Shown: positions 35,241-44,006, numbered from the stretch's first letter. The stretch: DNA of 64,000 bases from Bradyrhizobium nanningense (GCF_004114535.1 NZ_LBJC01000079.1:62001-126000), one strand, 5' to 3'. Notes: generated by a model not told the origin, from the sequence alone. Translations and numbers: made by a program.

Positions 35241-36755
35241 GTGACAGTTGTCCTTCCCACGCCAGCCCAACTTCGCAGTGTCGCCGAGCAGTGCGGCCTT
35301 TCGCTCAGCGATGAGGACGTCGCCTCATTCCGCGGCCTGATGCAGGGCTCGATCGAGGCCTACAATCTCGTTGCCGCGATGCCGGACGAGGTGCCCGAGG
35401 TGAAATATCCGCGCACGCCGGGCCACCGGCCCTCGGCCGAAGAGAACCCGCGCAACGCCTGGTATCGCAAGTCGACCGTGAAAGGTGCCGCCAGCGGCAA
35501 GCTCAAGGGCAAGACCGTCGCGCTGAAGGACAACATCATGCTGGCCGGCGTTGCCATGACCAACGGCTCGTCGACGCTGGAAGGCTTTGTACCCGATTTC
35601 GACGCCACCATCGTCACGCGCATGCTGGATGCCGGCGCCGAGATCAAGGGCAAGGTGCATTGCGAGCACTTCTGCCTGTCCGGCGGCAGCCACACCGGCT
35701 CCTACGGGCCGGTGCACAATCCGCACAAGATGGGCTACTCGGCCGGCGGCTCGTCGTCAGGCTCGGGCGTCGTGGTCTCGCTCGGCGAGGTCGACATGGC
35801 GATCGGCGGCGATCAGGGCGGATCTATCCGCATGCCCTCCTCGTTTTGCGGCGTCTACGGCATGAAGCCGACCTGGGGCCTCGTCCCCTATACCGGCATC
35901 ATGCCGATCGAGATCTATGTCGACCATACCGGCCCGATGACGGCGACAGTCGCCGACAACGCGCTGCTGCTCGAAGTGCTCGCCGGCGACGACGGCTACG
36001 ATCCGCGCATCAAGGCGCCGAAGGTCGAGGAGTACACCAAGGCGCTCGGCCAGGGTGTCAAGGGCATGAAGATCGGCATCCTCAAGGAAGGTTTTGAGCA
36101 GCCGGTCGCAGAGGCTGCTGTGAATGAAAGCGTGCGCGAGGCCGCAAAGCGCTTCAGGGATCTCGGCGCCACCGTCGAGACCGTCTCGATTCCGATGCAC
36201 CTGTTGGGCGGCGCGATCTGGACCCCGATCGGCACCGAAGGCCTGACCCAGACCATGATGTTCGGCGACGGCTACGGCCTCAGCCGCGGCGATCTCTATT
36301 CGACCTCGCTGATGGATTTCCATCGCGGCTGGCGCCGGCAGGCGGATTCGCTGTCCGAGACCACGAAGCTGTTCATGATGCTCGGCACCTACATCAACAA
36401 CAATTTCGGCCCGCGCTTCTACGGCAAGGCACTCAACATCTCGCGCCGCCTGACCGCCGCCTACGACAAGGCGTTCAGCGATTACGATCTGCTGTTGATG
36501 CCGACCACGCCGATGAAGGCGACGAAGCTGCCTGAGCCCAATGCCAGCCGCGAGGAATACGTCGCCCGCGCGCTGGAGATGATCTCCAACACCGCGCCGT
36601 TCGACATCACCCATCACCCCGCGATGTCGCTGCCCTGCGGCATGGTCGATGGCCTGCCAGTCGGCCTGATGCTGGTCGGCCGCATGTTCGCGGAATCCAC
36701 CATCTACCGCGCCGCGCATGCTTTCGAGCAGATCGGCGACTGGAAGAAGATGTGA
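35241..36755 (+). CDS. amidase signature-family amidase
   Basis: A 504-residue enzyme that hydrolyses amides to acid and ammonia. The Ser-cisSer-Lys triad is complete: Lys96 in VALKDNIML, cis-Ser171 in AGGSSSGS, and nucleophile Ser195 in GGDQGGSIRMPSS. The following CGVYGMKPTWGLVPYTGIMP block and N-terminal helical extension of about 80 residues resemble the Rhodococcus-type and nitrile-linked amidases. Start is GTG with AGGAG 6 bases upstream. It precedes a urea/amide-type ABC transporter, which supports a catabolic amidase rather than a GatA homologue; the substrate is unknown. Confidence 0.92.
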   Translation: MTVVLPTPAQLRSVAEQCGLSLSDEDVASFRGLMQGSIEAYNLVAAMPDEVPEVKYPRTPGHRPSAEENPRNAWYRKSTVKGAASGKLKGKTVALKDNIMLAGVAMTNGSSTLEGFVPDFDATIVTRMLDAGAEIKGKVHCEHFCLSGGSHTGSYGPVHNPHKMGYSAGGSSSGSGVVVSLGEVDMAIGGDQGGSIRMPSSFCGVYGMKPTWGLVPYTGIMPIEIYVDHTGPMTATVADNALLLEVLAGDDGYDPRIKAPKVEEYTKALGQGVKGMKIGILKEGFEQPVAEAAVNESVREAAKRFRDLGATVETVSIPMHLLGGAIWTPIGTEGLTQTMMFGDGYGLSRGDLYSTSLMDFHRGWRRQADSLSETTKLFMMLGTYINNNFGPRFYGKALNISRRLTAAYDKAFSDYDLLLMPTTPMKATKLPEPNASREEYVARALEMISNTAPFDITHHPAMSLPCGMVDGLPVGLMLVGRMFAESTIYRAAHAFEQIGDWKKM

Positions 36756-36782
36756 GCGGGGCGTTGATGCAGGCTCTAACGC

Positions 36783-37640
36783 ATGGCTAACGCGTTCGTC
36801 GCAGCGTTCGAGATCCTGAGCTTCGGCGCGATCATCGTCCTGATCGTGCTGGGGCTCGGGATCATCGCCAGCATGATGGGCATCTTCAATTTCGCGCAGG
36901 GCGAGTTCGTCCTGCTCGGGGCCTACGTCACCTATCTCGCCTACGCCAAGGGCCTGCCGATTTGGGCCGGCATGGTCGCCGCGCCCTTCCTGGTCGGTGG
37001 GCTCGGTTTCGTGCTGGAGGCCCTGATCATCCGCCGCTTCTACGCCGCGCCGATCGTCGCCATGCTCGGCACCTATGCGCTCGGCCTCATCATCCGCGAA
37101 TCCGTGCGCGGGCTGATCGGCGGCTTCTATCTCACCGTGCCCGAGCCGATCGGCGGCTCCATCGACATCGGCGCCATGCACATCTCGGCCTGGCGCTTCA
37201 CCATCATCGTCATCACGCTCTTGGTGATGGGTGGCTGCTATCTGCTGCTGTCGCGCACCAGCTTCGGCCTGCGTGTGAGGGCGACGCTGGAGAATCCATC
37301 GCTCGCCCGCGCCTCGGGCATCTCCACGCCGCTGATCTACGGCGCCACCTTCGCCTTCGGCGCGGCGCTCGCTGGCCTTGCCGGCGCGCTGATCGTGCCG
37401 GTCTTCAGCCTGTTCGCCGATCTCGGCCTGCGCTTCCTGATCCAGGGCTTCGTTGCGGTCATGGTCGGCGGTGTCGGCTCCTTCATCGGGCCGGTCGCGG
37501 GCGCCGGCGTCATCGGCACGCTCAGCGCGGCGCTGCCATGGGTGATGGCGCCCGTCGTCGCCGACGTCCTCGTCTTCGTGCTCGCCATTGTCTTCATCAA
37601 ATTCCGCCCGCAGGGTCTCATCGCTGGAAAAGGGGTTTAG
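36783..37640 (+). CDS. ABC transporter permease, LivH/UrtB type
   Basis: A 285-residue inner-membrane permease with about eight helices. LGIIASMMGIFNFAQGEFVL is the signature of LivH/UrtB permeases, and the conserved loop RATLENPSLARASGISTPLI contacts the ATPases. It starts 27 bases after the amidase stop and ends 2 bases before the binding-protein gene, so the genes are in one operon. Substrate is inferred to be an amide, urea-like compound or amino acid. Confidence 0.92.
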   Translation: MANAFVAAFEILSFGAIIVLIVLGLGIIASMMGIFNFAQGEFVLLGAYVTYLAYAKGLPIWAGMVAAPFLVGGLGFVLEALIIRRFYAAPIVAMLGTYALGLIIRESVRGLIGGFYLTVPEPIGGSIDIGAMHISAWRFTIIVITLLVMGGCYLLLSRTSFGLRVRATLENPSLARASGISTPLIYGATFAFGAALAGLAGALIVPVFSLFADLGLRFLIQGFVAVMVGGVGSFIGPVAGAGVIGTLSAALPWVMAPVVADVLVFVLAIVFIKFRPQGLIAGKGV

Positions 37641-37642
37641 TC

Positions 37643-38860
37643 ATGTTCGATCGCACTCAGCTCTCACGCCGCCGCTTTCTCTCCAATTTCGCCTTCGCGT
37701 CCGGTGCGGTCGCAACCGGTGTCGGCAGCTGGGTGATCCCGGCGCCCTGGGCCAACGCCGCCGAGGCTCCGATCAAGGTCGGCATCGCCACCGACCTTAC
37801 CGGCCCGATCGCCTATGCCGGCAATGCCGACGCCAATGTCGCCAAGATGGTGATCAAGGAGATCAACGCCTCAGGCGGTCTGCTCGGCCGTCCGCTCGAG
37901 CTCTACATCGAGGATACCGCCTCGAACGAATCCGTCGCCGTCGGCAACGTCCGCAAGCTGATCCAGCGCGACAAGGTCGACATGGTGCTCGGCGGCATCA
38001 CCTCGTCGATGCGCAACGCGATCAAGGATCCGATCGTGGCGCGCGGCAAGACGCTCTACATCTATCCGCAGCTCTACGAGGGCAAGGAGTGCACGCCCTA
38101 TCTGTTCTGCACCGGGCCGACCCCGGCTCAGCAATGCGATGAGTTCATCCCCTGGCTGATCAAGAACGGCGGCAAGAGGTTCGCGCTGCCCAGCGCCAAT
38201 TACGTCTGGCCGCACACGCTCAACGTCTATGCCCGCAAGGTGATCGAGGCGAACGGCGGCGAGGTCGTGTTCGAGGAATACTATCCGCTCGACCAGGTCG
38301 ACTTCTCCGCGACGGTCAACCGCATCATCTCCAACAAGGTCGATGTCGTCTTCAACACCGTCATCCCGCCGGGCGTCGGTCCGTTCTTCAAGCAGCTCTA
38401 TGAAGCCGGCTTCCTCAAGAACGGCGGGCGCCTCGCCTGCGTCTACTATGACGAGAACACGCTCAACATCAATCAGGCCGCGGAAATCGAGGGTCTTGCC
38501 AGCTGCCTCGACTATTTCAAGGTGCTGACCAAGGAGAACCCGTTCGACGCAAAAATCCAGGCGGCCTACGAGAAGGACTTTCCGGGTAACTTCCTGTTCG
38601 CCGCCGGCAGCGCTGCGACGGGCACCTATCGCGGTCTGAAGCTATGGGAGGCCGCGGTGAAGGAAGCCGGCAAGATCGACCGCGAATCGGTCGCCGCCGC
38701 GCTCGACCACGCCAAGATCGCCGAAGGTCCCGGCGGACCGGCCGAGATGGTGCCGGGCAAGCGGCACTGCAAGATGAAGATGTACACCGCCGTCGCCAAG
38801 GGCGGGAACTACGAGATCGTCGCGCGCAGCGAGGGTCTGGTCGATCCCAAGGAATGCTGA
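37643..38860 (+). CDS. ABC transporter substrate-binding protein, Tat-exported
   Basis: A 405-residue periplasmic receptor. The N-terminus has a Tat motif (LSRRRFLSNFAFASGAVATG) with cleavage after WANAA; the mature part is an amide/urea-type binding fold: IKVGIATDLTGPIAYAGNAD, INASGGLLGRPLELYIEDTA, LPSANYVWPHTLNVYARKVI. It is longer-range similar to the AmiC-like protein at 33871 but is clearly exported. The long open frame begins at 36962, but the ATG at 37643 is the real start. Confidence 0.93.
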   Translation: MFDRTQLSRRRFLSNFAFASGAVATGVGSWVIPAPWANAAEAPIKVGIATDLTGPIAYAGNADANVAKMVIKEINASGGLLGRPLELYIEDTASNESVAVGNVRKLIQRDKVDMVLGGITSSMRNAIKDPIVARGKTLYIYPQLYEGKECTPYLFCTGPTPAQQCDEFIPWLIKNGGKRFALPSANYVWPHTLNVYARKVIEANGGEVVFEEYYPLDQVDFSATVNRIISNKVDVVFNTVIPPGVGPFFKQLYEAGFLKNGGRLACVYYDENTLNINQAAEIEGLASCLDYFKVLTKENPFDAKIQAAYEKDFPGNFLFAAGSAATGTYRGLKLWEAAVKEAGKIDRESVAAALDHAKIAEGPGGPAEMVPGKRHCKMKMYTAVAKGGNYEIVARSEGLVDPKEC

Positions 38861-38879
38861 AATGGAATGCTGAGGCGGA

Positions 38880-39983
38880 ATGTTGAAGCCGATGAGTGTG
38901 GTACGACAGGCCATCGTCGCCGATGCAGGCGACGAAATGGACGGTGCGATGGCTGAAGGCGCGGCGGCGGGACCAGCCAAGGACCGCGTCAAGGCAGGGC
39001 GAAAAGTCCTGCCGATCGTGGAGGGCGTCGTGCTCGTCGCGGCGCTGCTCGCGCCGCTGGTGCTGCAGGACTATCTCACGGTGTTCGCAACGCGCGTGAT
39101 CATCCTGGCGCTGTTCGCGCTGTCGTTCGACCTGGTCTGGGGCTATGCCGGCATCATGAGCTTCGGCCAGGCCCTGTTCTTCGGCTCGGCCGGCTATGGC
39201 GTGGCGCTGCTCGCGCGCGATCTCGACATCACCAACATCTTGCTGGTGCTGCCGGCGGGAACGCTGATCGGCCTCACCTTTGCGCTGCTGCTGGGCGGCT
39301 TCCTGCTGCTGGGCCGGCATCCCTCCAGCGTGATCTTCGTCTCGCTCGGTACGCTCACCGGTTCCTACGCCGCCGATCGGCTGGCGCGCGGCTGGTATTA
39401 TCTCGGCGGCCAGAACGGCATCCCCTCGATCGCGCCGATGACGCTCGGCGGTTACGAGTTCACGGAAGGGCCGGCGTTCTATTATCTCGTGCTCGGCATT
39501 CTCGTCGTCGTCTACCTGCTCTGCCGCTTCCTGGTGCGCTCGCAGTTCGGTCTCGCGCTCGCGGGCTTGCGCGAAAACGAGCAGCGCATCGCCTTCTTCG
39601 GCTACAAGGCGCAGCACCTGAAAGCGATCATCTTCACCGTCGGCGGCGGCGTCGCCGGGCTTGCCGGCAGCCTCTATGCCTTCCACGAAGGTTTCGTCTG
39701 GCCCAATATGGTCGGCGTCGTCGTCTCGACGCAAGTGGTGCTCTACGTGTTGTTCGGCGGCTCCGGCACGCTGATCGGCGCCGTCATCGGCGCCGTGATC
39801 GTCGAGGGCGTCAGCTTCTGGCTGTCGGACAATTACCGCGACATCTGGCCGATCATTTTGGGATTGCTGCTGCTGCTTGTGATTCTGTTCCGGCCGCTCG
39901 GTCTCATCAGCTTCGTGCTGGGCGAACGCGAGCGGGTCGGCAGCTTCGGTGCCGGGCAAAAGGAGACGCGCGATGCTCCTTGA
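38880..39983 (+). CDS. ABC transporter permease, LivM/UrtC type
   Basis: A 367-residue permease with a polar N-terminal stretch of about 40 residues and then about nine helices. Typical blocks are LFALSFDLVWGYAGIMSFGQ, GLRENEQRIAFFGYKAQHLK and AGLAGSLYAFHEGFVWPNMV. The start at 38880 follows GAGGCGGA; ATG at 38892 is an alternative. Its end overlaps the next ATPase gene by 11 bases, consistent with tight coupling. Confidence 0.92.
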   Translation: MLKPMSVVRQAIVADAGDEMDGAMAEGAAAGPAKDRVKAGRKVLPIVEGVVLVAALLAPLVLQDYLTVFATRVIILALFALSFDLVWGYAGIMSFGQALFFGSAGYGVALLARDLDITNILLVLPAGTLIGLTFALLLGGFLLLGRHPSSVIFVSLGTLTGSYAADRLARGWYYLGGQNGIPSIAPMTLGGYEFTEGPAFYYLVLGILVVVYLLCRFLVRSQFGLALAGLRENEQRIAFFGYKAQHLKAIIFTVGGGVAGLAGSLYAFHEGFVWPNMVGVVVSTQVVLYVLFGGSGTLIGAVIGAVIVEGVSFWLSDNYRDIWPIILGLLLLLVILFRPLGLISFVLGERERVGSFGAGQKETRDAP

Positions 39984-40704
39984 AGCCGCCGGCATCAAGA
40001 AGATCTTCGGCAAGCTCACCGCGCTCGACGATGCCGCGCTCAGCGTCGGCGAGAACGAGTTTCACGGCCTGATCGGCCCGAACGGCTCCGGCAAGAGTAC
40101 GTTGATGAAATGCATCGCCGGCGCCGAAGTGCCGACGCAGGGCAAAGTCGCCTTCGTCAACACCGACATCACCGCGTTCACACCGACCGAGCGCGCGCGG
40201 GCCGGCATGAGCCTGAAATTCCAGATCACATCCGTGCTGCCGTCGTTGACGCTGTACGACAACATCCTGCTGGCGTTGCAGGCCCATTGCTCGCTGTTCG
40301 ACCTGGTGTTCTCGCGCACGCGGGACGCGCTGCACGACCAGGTCATGGACATGCTGAGGCAGTTCCGCCTGGCCGACCGCGCCTTCGATGCGGCGGCGGC
40401 GCTGTCGCACGGCCAGCAGCAATGGCTGGAGATCGCGATGGCGCTCGCGGGCAAGCCGAAATTGCTGCTGCTGGACGAGCCGACCGGCGGCATGAGCCTG
40501 GAGGAGCGCCGCGTCACCGGCGAGCTGCTCCAGCCGATCAAGCAGCACTGCTCCCTGGTCATCGTCGAGCACGACCTCGATTTCATCCGAGACATCTGCG
40601 ACCGCCTCACCGTGCTCGACCAGGGCAGGGTGCTGGCGTCAGGCACCGTGTCGGAGATCCAGGCCAACACGTCCGTCCAGGAGATCTATCTGCGCCGTGC
40701 CTGA
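39973..40704 (+). CDS. ABC transporter ATP-binding protein, UrtD-like
   Basis: A 243-residue ATPase. Walker A is GPNGSGKSTLM, the signature region is LSHGQQQWLEIAMAL, Walker B LLLLDEPTGGMSLEE, and the switch His is in IVEHDLDFIRDI. The C-terminus (SVQEIYLRRA) ends like UrtD of urea transporters rather than LivG, which supports an amide/urea-type system. ATG at 39973 is chosen; it overlaps the permease gene. The longer frame starting at 39949 is not supported. Confidence 0.92.
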   Translation: MLLEAAGIKKIFGKLTALDDAALSVGENEFHGLIGPNGSGKSTLMKCIAGAEVPTQGKVAFVNTDITAFTPTERARAGMSLKFQITSVLPSLTLYDNILLALQAHCSLFDLVFSRTRDALHDQVMDMLRQFRLADRAFDAAAALSHGQQQWLEIAMALAGKPKLLLLDEPTGGMSLEERRVTGELLQPIKQHCSLVIVEHDLDFIRDICDRLTVLDQGRVLASGTVSEIQANTSVQEIYLRRA

Positions 40705-41398
40705 GCAACAATTTCTCAACATCAGCCATCTCGATGCCGGCTATGGCCGCAGCCAGGTGCTGTTCGACGTCAACCTCGGCATTCCCTGGCGCGGCGGCGT
40801 CGCTGTGCTCGGCCGCAACGGCGCCGGCAAGACCACGCTGATGAAGACCATCGTCGGCGAGCTGCCGGCGTGGAAGGGCGAGGTCGCCTTCGACGGCCGC
40901 GACATCAGCCGCCGCGCCACCCAGGAGCGCGTCCGCGCCGGGATCGGCTACGTGCCGCAGGAGCATTCGGTGTTCGCGCGCCTGTCGGTGCGCGACAATC
41001 TCGCGGTCGGCTCGCTCGCGAACAAGGATGCCTCCGCGGTCGACCGCGTGCTGACCATCTTCCCGAAACTCGGCCAGCGCCTCGACCAGTCCGCCGGCAC
41101 GCTCTCCGGCGGCGAACGCAAGATGCTGGCGATCGGCCGCGCCATGCTGGGCGATCCCAAGCTGCTGCTGCTGGACGAGCCGACCGAAGGCGTCTGGATC
41201 GGCGTGATCGAGGAGATCACCGAGCGCCTGATCGAGCTCGCCAAGACCATCGCCGTCATCATCGTCGAGCAGCACCTCGACCTCGCCTTGCGCGTTGCCG
41301 ATTACGCCTACGTGCTCGATCGCGGCCGCGTCGCGCTGCAGGGGGAGGCGGGCGAGGTGAGGGGCAATCCGGAGCTGATGCGATATCTGGCACCGTAA
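40697..41398 (+). CDS. ABC transporter ATP-binding protein, UrtE/LivF-like
   Basis: A 233-residue ATPase with Walker A GRNGAGKTTLM, Q-loop YVPQEHSVFARLSVRDNL, signature LSGGERKMLAIGRAML, Walker B LLLLDEPTEG and switch His in IVEQHLDLALRV. After Walker B the sequence is GVWIGVIEEI, where LivF proteins usually have LAP or similar, so it belongs to a distinct branch. The start is GTG at 40697 and overlaps the previous stop by 8 bases. It closes the operon. Confidence 0.92.
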   Translation: MPEQQFLNISHLDAGYGRSQVLFDVNLGIPWRGGVAVLGRNGAGKTTLMKTIVGELPAWKGEVAFDGRDISRRATQERVRAGIGYVPQEHSVFARLSVRDNLAVGSLANKDASAVDRVLTIFPKLGQRLDQSAGTLSGGERKMLAIGRAMLGDPKLLLLDEPTEGVWIGVIEEITERLIELAKTIAVIIVEQHLDLALRVADYAYVLDRGRVALQGEAGEVRGNPELMRYLAP

Positions 41399-41402
41399 CT
41401 CG

Positions 41403-41490
41403 AGCTTTCGTAGCCTGCATGAGCGAAGCGACATGCGGGGCGCTCGCGACATTCCCGGATATCGCTGCGCTCATCCGGGTTACGGGCTGT
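41403..41490. repeat. short intergenic inverted-repeat element
   Basis: TTTCGTAGCCTGCATGAGCG, GACATGCGGGG and CCCGGATATCGCTGCGCTCA with TCCGGGTTACGG form partly overlapping inverted repeats (CCCGGAT / ATCCGGG). It begins right after the last transporter gene. Similar sequences are common in Bradyrhizobium intergenic DNA, as far as I recall. Confidence 0.55.
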
Positions 41491-41671
41491 CGGTCATTTC
41501 ACCCACTCGCAAACTTTGGCCGCGCATCCGCGCCGCGCCTGCCCGCACTCAGCCCACATTAACTTTCGGCGAAAGCAACATAGGATTCACAAATGTAAGT
41601 GCCGGAACAACGCCGGCGGGACTTCAGTCGCGATTGCATCATTTTCCCGATTGGCCAACGGCGGCCATGAT

Positions 41672-41694
41672 CCAAGTTTTGGTTCAAAACTTGG
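41672..41694. promoter_or_regulatory. 9-bp stem-loop upstream of the small coiled-coil gene
   Basis: CCAAGTTTT (41672-41680), loop GGTTC, AAAACTTGG (41686-41694) form a perfect stem 18 bases before the ATG at 41712. It could shape the leader of the small gene. It would instead be coding if translation began at 41667. The rest of the 313-bp gap (41399-41711) holds the repeat at its start and nothing else recognised. Confidence 0.45.
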
Positions 41695-41711
41695 TTGGGG
41701 GCTTACACGAC

Positions 41712-41906
41712 ATGCACGAACATCCCGGTCGAGCGGTTGACGCCGCTGTGCAGCTGCACGAGCATTTAGAACAGCTCTCCTCTCAATTGTCCGAATTGGA
41801 AAGCCTTCGCGCCCGCGTGCTTGAGGCGGAGCGGCGCGCACTCATCACTGAGGAGCGCGTTGCGGTCCATGGCTTCTCGCACCGCGAGGCGGGTGCGGCC
41901 GGCTGA
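41712..41906 (+). CDS. small coiled-coil protein, unknown function
   Basis: A 64-residue acidic/basic helical protein. The segment LEQLSSQLSELESLRARVLE has a heptad pattern and continues with AERRALITEERVAVHGF, so it should form a coiled coil. ATG at 41712 has a G-rich stretch 12 bases upstream; ATG at 41667 would add MIQVLVQNLVGGLHD but runs through the stem-loop. A hairpin follows the stop (41930-41967). It is not recognisable as a known family and could be a chance frame. Confidence 0.45.
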   Translation: MHEHPGRAVDAAVQLHEHLEQLSSQLSELESLRARVLEAERRALITEERVAVHGFSHREAGAAG

Positions 41907-42358
41907 TCTGCGTCAGGGAAGAGCAAATCAGGCCCGGCAGTCGCAACCCTAGAAGACCACCGGGCCTGAGCGCTAGCCAATATCATCACGGCATTGAAAC
42001 CCGGTCAGTTTTGCTGACACAGGGGCTCGGGTCTGTTCGCTTCCCGACGCTTGCCCGATCGGGAAAACACGGGTGCGTGCGGAACTGCGGCGGTGAGGTC
42101 TATGGATGCAAAAACTCTTTGGTGCGCCAGATCGCGACACGGTGGGCGACACACTGACCCCATAATATTGATTTAGTTCGACTTTTCGTCCTTGGCCCGT
42201 CTCTGCGCAGTGGTTTGACGGCTTTTGTCGCGCTCTTGTCGCGATTTCTGGCATCCCGCTCGGCAAGGTTGGGCTTGCTAGTGCAGCGGCGAGCCCATCT
42301 GCGAGGAAGGGCAATCACGCTGTTATGCTTGGCTTACTCCGGAAGCCGGGCGCCGCTC
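41907..42358. other. 452-bp gap before the L,D-transpeptidase gene end
   Basis: AGGCCCGG (41930-41937) and CCGGGCCT (41960-41967) form an 8-bp stem with a 22-base loop that may end the small coiled-coil transcript. The remaining sequence, including an A/T-rich part near 42162-42180, shows no credible gene on either strand. Confidence 0.5.
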
Positions 42359-43966
42359 CTACTTCATCGCCCCAAAGCGGCTGTCGAACGAGTTCGACGA
42401 CACCACCGGCGCCGCACCCGCCATCTGGCCGCTGTCAGCGGCACCATCCGACACCAACGGCTTCAGCCCCGGCCGCGTTGCGGCGAGGCGTGTGTCGGGC
42501 TTTGCCGGCTCGGCGGGCTTGGCGGCAGCAACGGCCGGCTTCGGCGCATCCTTCGCCGTATCCTTGGACTTGTCGTGCCCCGGCACGAACCGGGTCACGG
42601 CGGCTTTCAGCCTCGACGCCGCGGTCGTGGGTGTCGGGGTCGTGGCGGCCGGAGCGACGGACGCCGTGGCTTGCGGCGGCGGTGTGGTCGCCGTGGTGTC
42701 GGCGGTGCCCATGCCCATCTTGCGGCCGAGACTCGAGAAGAACCCGCTGGACTTTTCGGCAGGCTGGGCCGACGCGACGCGGGTGCTAGCCGCGGGCACG
42801 GCGACCACAGGCTCTTCCTGCGGCGCAGGCGCGGACGCCACCGCATCGAGATTCGGCTTCGGCGGATTGACGTGGCCCGGGATCGTGCCGGGCGCCTTGG
42901 CCATCGCCAGCATCTGCAGTGTGGTGCCTTCGGCACCCTCGGACAGGCCGGTCGAGCCTTCCGGAATCTTCGCGGCGAAGATCTTGTTCATGCCGCCGTC
43001 GATGCCGGTGTTCATGCGCGCCACCGGCGTGCCCTTGGCGACCAGCTTGGCGTATTCCGCCTCGTCCTTGGCTTGCTTCCCCCGCACGGCGGCGACGACG
43101 TCCTCGGGGATCACATAGGCCGGGCATTTTGCCGAGGCGTCGAACACCGGATCGCGCTTGGCATCCGCGGGCTTGGCCGCGTCGAAGACGTACTTCTTCT
43201 CGCAGAAATCGACCTTCGGCTCCTGCCGCGTCACCTCGAAATGATCATAGCCTTCCTTGATCATCTTCCAGAACGGCATGTTCGGATTGTTCCGGTGCTT
43301 GGCCATGTTCACCGGTGTCATCTTGAACGGATAGGCCTGCAGCTGGAACGCCTTCTGGCCGCCGAAGAAGGATTCGCGGCCCAAGGAATAGATCTCCGCG
43401 ATCTGCTCGTCGGTCATCGCGTAGCAGCCGCGGGAGGAACAGTCGCCATGCACCATCAGCTGCGAGCCGGTGCGGCCCAGCGCCTTGTCGAACGCGTTCG
43501 GGTAGCCGGTGTTGAACGACAGGTAATAGGCCGACTGCGGATTCATCTGGCCCGGGTTGATCGAGTAGAATCCCTCCGGCGCCTGGCGGTCGCCTTCGCG
43601 CACCTTCGGTCCGAGGTCGCCCGACCAGCGGCAGATCGGATAGGTCTTGAGCAATGCGAACTGGCCTGAGCGGGTTTGCTTCCAGACCTCGAGCTCCGCC
43701 TCCTGCTTGAACAGGCGGACCAGGATCGGCGATTGCAGATCCATATCCTTCTCGGCCATCGCGGCGAGTAGCTTCGGCGGCACCGGCTGATTGGCCTTGG
43801 CGTTGGTCGCGAGCGAGACCTGGTCGGTGTCGCAGCCGGCCAGCAGAACGCTGGCCGTCATCAGCGCAACCGAAGCCAAGAGCGCGCGAGCAAGCGAACG
43901 AGAAATCAAGATGGACCCCACACCGTGCCGGGGCAGAGAGCGCGAACCCCAATTCGTTTGGCGCAT
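42359..43966 (-). CDS. lipoprotein murein L,D-transpeptidase (YkuD/YafK-like) with long tail
   Basis: A protein of up to 535 residues. A lipobox LLAGC (Cys45 from the ATG at 43966; Cys30 if a GTG inside the leader is used) marks it as a lipoprotein. The catalytic region is HGDCSSRGCYAM with active-site Cys181, preceded by GFYSINPGQMNPQSAYYLSF, as in YafK-type L,D-transpeptidases that cross-link or anchor peptidoglycan. After about residue 330 comes a tail of roughly 200 residues rich in Ala, Pro, Thr and Lys, with the short motif SGFFSSLGRKMGMG and RLKAAVTRFVPGHDKS. The tail may span or bind the cell wall. It is isolated from its neighbours by non-coding DNA. Confidence 0.9.
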   Translation of the reverse strand: MRQTNWGSRSLPRHGVGSILISRSLARALLASVALMTASVLLAGCDTDQVSLATNAKANQPVPPKLLAAMAEKDMDLQSPILVRLFKQEAELEVWKQTRSGQFALLKTYPICRWSGDLGPKVREGDRQAPEGFYSINPGQMNPQSAYYLSFNTGYPNAFDKALGRTGSQLMVHGDCSSRGCYAMTDEQIAEIYSLGRESFFGGQKAFQLQAYPFKMTPVNMAKHRNNPNMPFWKMIKEGYDHFEVTRQEPKVDFCEKKYVFDAAKPADAKRDPVFDASAKCPAYVIPEDVVAAVRGKQAKDEAEYAKLVAKGTPVARMNTGIDGGMNKIFAAKIPEGSTGLSEGAEGTTLQMLAMAKAPGTIPGHVNPPKPNLDAVASAPAPQEEPVVAVPAASTRVASAQPAEKSSGFFSSLGRKMGMGTADTTATTPPPQATASVAPAATTPTPTTAASRLKAAVTRFVPGHDKSKDTAKDAPKPAVAAAKPAEPAKPDTRLAATRPGLKPLVSDGAADSGQMAGAAPVVSSNSFDSRFGAMK

Positions 43967-43985
43967 GATCCGACCGGACAACCGG

Positions 43986-44006
43986 ACCCGTCGTGACGGG
44001 TTTTTT
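43986..44006 (+). terminator. plus-strand terminator-like hairpin with no plus-strand gene upstream
   Basis: ACCCG (43986-43990), loop TCGTGA, CGGGT (43997-44001) followed by six T form a typical rho-independent terminator for plus-strand transcription (the stem can extend to seven pairs with a tight loop). The neighbouring gene lies on the minus strand, so no annotated transcript ends here. Confidence 0.55.

Noticed and set aside
42215..43669. 484-codon plus-strand frame opposite the L,D-transpeptidase
   Set aside because: Arg/His/Gly-rich shadow frame; the minus strand has lipobox and catalytic motif.
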